DNA of 8,016 nt, from NCBI GenBank assembly GCA_003158755.1, contig PMLF01000146.1:1-8016 (forward strand), read 5' to 3'. Position 1 is the first letter of the stretch, and every line of letters starts with the position of its first letter. A program made the translations under genes and the position numbers. This DNA is from Elusimicrobiota bacterium (GTDB taxonomy: Bacteria > Elusimicrobiota > Elusimicrobia > FEN-1173). The notes beneath the pieces were generated by a model, which did not search any database, was not told the DNA's origin, and saw only the letters and a list, made by a program, of their open reading frames with translations. This document shows positions 5,974-8,016 of this stretch, piece by piece.

Positions 5974-6831
5974 CTATATTTTCTCGAATACCCTCAACTT
6001 CGCGCTTCGGCTTCGAGGATTCCCTTTTCGTTCCTCCCAGGCCGGGATGACCGGAGACTTCGTGATCCGCCGAACGTCCTCCCGCTTCTGGTAAAACCGC
6101 TTAACGATCCGGTCCTCCGTCGAATGGAACGAGATGACCGCCAATCGCCCGCCGGGTTCCAAGAGGGAGGGCGCCACTTCCAAAAAGGACTTCAAAGATT
6201 CCATCTCCCGGTTCACCGCCATCCGCAACGCCATAAAAACCCGCGTCGCCGGGTGGGACTTCCCCCTCCGGGGAATGGTCCGGGAAACGGCCTGGGCCAA
6301 CTCCGCCGTCCCGCTCCAAGACTCCCGGGACTTGAGGAGCGCCGTGAGCTTCTTGGCGAACCGCTCCTCGCCGGCTTCCCGCAGGCGCTCTTCCAGCTCT
6401 TCCGGCGAAACCGCCGCCAGATATTCCGCCGCCGAAGGACCCGTCGACCGATCCATCCTCATGTCCAAAGGGCCTTCCGCCATGAAGCTAAACCCGCGCT
6501 CCGGCGTTAGGAGCTGCATCGACGAAACGCCCAGATCGGCCAAGACACCATCGAAATTCTCGCCGGGGAGGAGGCTTGTCGCCTCCGAATAATTCCCATG
6601 AACGAGCCTCACCCGGTCCCCGAAGGGGGCCAACCGTTCGGCGGAGCGCGCCAACGCGTCGGCGTCCCGGTCGATCCCCATCAATCGGCCATCGGGCGAG
6701 GAGGCTTGCAGGATCGACTCCGCGTGGCCTCCCAACCCCACCGTCGCGTCCAACCACCGGCCGCCGGGCCGAACCCTAAGAAATTCCAGACATTCGGCCG
6801 GAAGCACCGGCTGGTGGCGAACGTCGCTCAA
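5974..6831 (-). CDS. rsmH: 16S rRNA (cytosine(1402)-N4)-methyltransferase RsmH (MraW)
   Basis: RsmH is a cytoplasmic SAM-dependent enzyme that methylates N4 of C1402 in the decoding centre of 16S rRNA. The 285-residue product shows HQPVLPAECLEFL (6-18), the SAM-binding WLDATVGLGGHAE (26-38) and GIDRDADAL (52-60), DLGVSSMQL (99-107), GFSFMAEGPLDMRMD (113-127), TRVFMALRMAVNREM (196-210), ISFHSTEDRIVKRFY (233-247) and NPRSRSAKLR (271-280). It is a little shorter than many family members (about 300-315), but all motifs are present. The start is TTG at 6829-6831. AAGGA at 6841-6845 lies 9 nt upstream, and a later start would remove the conserved HxPVL region. The mraZ stop is 15 bases upstream. 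The downstream gap to ftsL, 299 nt, is unusually long for this cluster. Confidence 0.96.
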   Translation of the reverse strand: MSDVRHQPVLPAECLEFLRVRPGGRWLDATVGLGGHAESILQASSPDGRLMGIDRDADALARSAERLAPFGDRVRLVHGNYSEATSLLPGENFDGVLADLGVSSMQLLTPERGFSFMAEGPLDMRMDRSTGPSAAEYLAAVSPEELEERLREAGEERFAKKLTALLKSRESWSGTAELAQAVSRTIPRRGKSHPATRVFMALRMAVNREMESLKSFLEVAPSLLEPGGRLAVISFHSTEDRIVKRFYQKREDVRRITKSPVIPAWEERKGNPRSRSAKLRVFEKI

Positions 6832-6840
6832 ATCACCGCG

Positions 6841-6845
6841 TCCTT
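6841..6845 (-). promoter_or_regulatory. rsmH ribosome binding site (supports the TTG start)
   Basis: AAGGA on the minus strand directly follows the mraZ stop and lies 9 nt before the TTG at 6831. A GTG in the spacer (6834-6836) is in another frame and cannot start rsmH. Confidence 0.55.
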
Positions 6846-6846
6846 C

Positions 6847-7272
6847 CTAAAAATCGACTTGCTCGGCGATGGAACGAACGCCCTTCTCAGCCTTCCGTCG
6901 GTACCGTTCCCATTTCTCGTAGGACCAAATTTCGATATGGGTCTCCATCCCGAGGATCATCACGTCTTTTCGGATGCCCGCGTATCGCCCTAAGGACTCG
7001 GGGACCAAGAGGCGCCCCTGCCCATCCACGTCCGCCGACATCGCCCCAGAAATCAAAAGTCGTCTGAACGCCCGCGCCTGGGATTTGTTGGAAACGGGAA
7101 GGTCCTGAAGCTTGGAAAGAAGTTTTCTCCATGCGTCCTCCGTATAGAGTGAAAGACACTCCTCCAAGCCCCGCGCCAGGACGAAACGTCTGACGGAGCC
7201 CCTCAACCGCGCCGGGAGAAAGACGCGGCGCTTGCCGTCCAAACCATGACGAAATTCGCCGCCTAGGAACAT
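6847..7272 (-). CDS. mraZ: Transcriptional regulator MraZ
   Basis: MraZ is the cytoplasmic DNA-binding protein that usually controls its own dcw operon; it forms ring-shaped oligomers that read evenly spaced direct repeats. The 141-residue product has the expected length and two SpoVT/AbrB-like halves. The first starts with MFLGGEFRHGLDGKRRVFLPARLR (1-24) and the second is DVDGQGRLLVPESLGRYAGI (81-100) followed by DVMILGMETHIEIWSYEKWERY (103-124). The first DxKGR loop has R in place of G (DGKRRV, 12-17), while the second keeps DGQGR. The ATG at 7272 is preceded by an in-frame stop, so it is the only start, although its ribosome binding site is poor (GGAAA). Upstream lie a strong promoter and a six-fold box array that look like its operator. 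Confidence 0.95.
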   Translation of the reverse strand: MFLGGEFRHGLDGKRRVFLPARLRGSVRRFVLARGLEECLSLYTEDAWRKLLSKLQDLPVSNKSQARAFRRLLISGAMSADVDGQGRLLVPESLGRYAGIRKDVMILGMETHIEIWSYEKWERYRRKAEKGVRSIAEQVDF

Positions 7273-7285
7273 TTTCCAGCTCGCT

Positions 7286-7338
7286 CACTTTTCACCACAG
7301 GTTGACACATTTCACCACTTCGCTCCACTTTTCACCAC
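7286..7338 (-). promoter_or_regulatory. MraZ operator: six GTG boxes at exact 10-bp spacing
   Basis: On the minus strand GTG begins at 7338, 7328, 7318, 7308, 7298 and 7288. Four of the six are GTGG; the others are GTGT (7308) and GTGA (7288). At a larger scale this is three 13-bp direct repeats, two identical GTGGTGAAAAGTG and one GTGGTGAAATGTG, with a 20-bp period. MraZ of E. coli binds TGGGN repeats at 10-bp spacing and Mycoplasma MraZ binds AAAGTG-type repeats, so the layout fits the family. The array lies between the predicted transcription start (near 7343) and the mraZ start, where bound MraZ would block RNA polymerase. Confidence 0.85.
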
Positions 7339-7349
7339 CGATGCCAAAA

Positions 7350-7377
7350 TGTATATCAACCGCCGCCGGGCTGTCAA
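7350..7377 (-). promoter_or_regulatory. Promoter of the mraZ-dcw operon (sigma-70 type)
   Basis: A perfect -35 TTGACA (7377 to 7372) is followed by a 16-nt spacer and a -10 of TATACA (7355 to 7350). Transcription should start near 7343, about 70 nt before the mraZ ATG and immediately upstream of the GTG box array. Confidence 0.78.
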
Positions 7378-7379
7378 CC

Positions 7380-7406
7380 TTTTTTATTTTTATTTATTTT
7401 ATTTTT
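7380..7406 (-). promoter_or_regulatory. A-rich tract directly upstream of the mraZ -35 (UP-element-like)
   Basis: The minus strand is almost pure A with scattered T over 27 bases, ending two bases before TTGACA. It stands out in a GC-rich window. The position matches where the RNA polymerase alpha subunit binds UP elements. On the plus strand it is a broken T-rich run, but no hairpin directly precedes it that would make it a plus-strand terminator. Confidence 0.55.
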
Positions 7407-7439
7407 GAATTAGATTCCGGTTCACGGGCGCAAACGAGA

Positions 7440-7473
7440 GGGGCCGCCGATCGTTTTCACGATCGGCGGCCCC
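7440..7473 (-). terminator. Terminator-like hairpin after rnpB
   Basis: The 14-bp arms 7440-7453 and 7460-7473 are perfectly complementary around a 6-nt loop. It lies about 10 bases past the predicted 3' end of the RNase P RNA and well before the mraZ promoter, where an rnpB terminator is expected. The bases after it on the minus strand (TCTCGTTTG) are only weakly T-rich, so efficient intrinsic termination is uncertain. It has no T run on the plus side. Confidence 0.6.
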
Positions 7474-7481
7474 GTCACGGT

Positions 7482-7866
7482 CCGCGGCTCCCGGTACACC
7501 GGGTTCTGTGCCCCTCCCTGAGAGGGGCTGGGATCATTTCTCTGGGACGACCCTCGCGGGACGCCTCAAGCGACCGACCTGGGATCCGGCGTTTCCGCCG
7601 CGGGCCGGGCCGGCCCTCCCCGAAGGGGATCCCCGTTTGGTCTTTCTCCGGGTGGGGTTTGCCTCCGACGACCTCGCGGCCGCCGGCGTGAGCTCTTACC
7701 TCACGGTTTCACCCTTACCCCGCTTGCGCGGGGCGGTTTGTTTTCTGTGGCACTGTCCATGGCGGCCGGACCCGGCCGCCTCTTCCCGTTAGGAAGCACC
7801 CCGCCTTACGGAGCCCGGACTTTCCTCCCCGTCCTTCTTCGACGGAGCGATCCGCTGGGAGCCGTA
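7482..7866 (-). ncRNA. rnpB: RNase P RNA, bacterial type A-like
   Basis: This is the catalytic RNA that trims 5' leaders from tRNA precursors. On the minus strand the universally conserved blocks appear in order: GAGGAAAGTCCGGGCTCC (near 7828 to 7811), AAACAAACCGCC (near 7745), GGTAAGGGTGAAA, GAGGTAAGAGCTCAC, GGCAAACCCCACCCGGAG, AAAGACCAAACGGGG, and finally ACAGAACCCGGT (near 7509 to 7498). P1 can form between 7857-7864 and 7485-7492 (8 bp, CGGCTCCC with GGGAGCCG), which sets the ends to within a few bases. GNRA-type loops are visible at likely P9 (GCAA), P14 (GCGA) and P18 (GCGA). Length is about 385 nt, normal for type A. An additional 7-bp hairpin (7510-7528) sits just before the conserved ACAGAACCC. 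Exact 5' and 3' ends are estimates. Confidence 0.95.
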
Positions 7867-7873
7867 CAAATAG

Positions 7874-7902
7874 ACGGTAAGAAGTATTCAGACAAAAGTC
7901 AA
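7874..7902 (-). promoter_or_regulatory. Likely rnpB promoter
   Basis: TTGACT (7902 to 7897) is a 5 of 6 match to the -35 consensus. After a 17-nt spacer comes TACCGT (7879 to 7874), a weak -10. A start about seven bases further on coincides with the 5' end of P1 of the RNase P RNA, which is the main support. Confidence 0.5.
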
Positions 7903-7947
7903 AAGGCAAAACAGGATTTAGAACTTGTCCAATTACCCCACAATACC

Positions 7948-7976
7948 GCTCATGCTGAGCCCGTCGAAGCATGAGC
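7948..7976 (+). repeat. Hairpin repeat with TCGAC/GCTC-type loop, complete copy
   Basis: Nine-base arms 7948-7956 (GCTCATGCT) and 7968-7976 (AGCATGAGC) pair perfectly around the 11-base loop GAGCCCGTCGA. The core CTGAGC..GTCGAAG resembles a palindromic intergenic repeat I recall seeing in many unrelated GC-rich bacterial genomes; I cannot search for it. It lies upstream of the rnpB promoter in a stretch with no gene. Confidence 0.65.
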
Positions 7977-7993
7977 CATCGTCGCGGGAAGCT

Positions 7994-8016
7994 GCTCACC
8001 CTTCGACAAGCTCAGG
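7994..8016 (-). repeat. Second copy of the hairpin repeat, inverted and cut by the window edge
   Basis: GCTCACCCT (7994-8002) is followed by the 11-base loop TCGACAAGCTC and then AGG, which are the first three bases of the expected closing arm. On the minus strand the CTGAGCTTGTCGAAG core matches the copy at 7948-7976 with two changes in the loop and two in the arm, and the orientation is reversed. No gene is visible between 7867 and 8016. Confidence 0.6.

Noticed and set aside
7302..7307. TTGACA on the plus strand within the MraZ box array
   Set aside because: No matching -10 lies 15 to 19 bases downstream, and no plus-strand gene follows. The bases arise from the spacer in the repeat array.
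7380..7406. Plus-strand terminator T run
   Set aside because: There is no plus-strand gene ending here and no stem immediately before the T-rich tract. Its place upstream of the minus-strand -35 explains it better.
7508..7974. Plus- and minus-strand short open frames over the right end
   Set aside because: The region is RNase P RNA by its conserved blocks and closing helix, so frames over it are fortuitous.

Overview
This window is the front of a division and cell wall (dcw) gene cluster from an uncharacterised GC-rich bacterium. Everything that matters lies on the minus strand, so transcription runs from high to low coordinates. The order in that direction is rnpB (RNase P RNA), mraZ, rsmH (mraW), ftsL, ftsI, murE, murF and mraY, with mraY running off the left edge. 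MurE carries the DNPR signature for meso-diaminopimelate, and the gene order is that of a diderm, Gram-negative-type bacterium. A phylum cannot be assigned from this alone. An rnpB gene just upstream of mraZ is also known from Pseudomonas, but the protein and intergenic sequences here do not by themselves point to that genus.

Right edge to mraZ (8016 to 7273): two hairpin repeats in inverted orientation sit at the edge, followed by a likely rnpB promoter, a complete type A-like RNase P RNA, and a 14-bp terminator-like hairpin. Next come an A-rich tract, a promoter close to the sigma-70 consensus (TTGACA, 16 nt, TATACA), and an array of six GTG half-sites spaced exactly 10 bp apart, just downstream of the expected transcription start. 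The array has the form of an MraZ operator, so MraZ probably represses its own operon here.

mraZ to mraY (7272 to 1): MraZ is the regulator and RsmH methylates 16S rRNA. FtsL and FtsI are septal division proteins, FtsI being the cross-linking transpeptidase. MurE and MurF complete the UDP-MurNAc-pentapeptide, and MraY attaches it to the lipid carrier. The mraZ-rsmH, ftsI-murE and murF-mraY junctions are tight (1 to 15 nt between stop and start). Two genes, rsmH and murF, appear to start at TTG.

The coding content is ordinary; the gaps between genes are not. The rsmH-ftsL gap is 299 nt and holds three hairpins of identical 14+7+14 geometry with a conserved loop but different, mostly compensated stems. 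It also holds a tandem 11-bp repeat and a long hairpin just before the ftsL ribosome binding site. The murE-murF gap is almost filled by a 130-bp imperfect palindrome that overlaps the murF ribosome binding site and is followed by a seven-T run reaching into the murF start codon. The ftsL-ftsI gap also has a hairpin, and ftsI lacks a visible Shine-Dalgarno sequence. Together these suggest structured RNA control or repetitive-element insertion at several points inside an otherwise conserved operon. That is inference.
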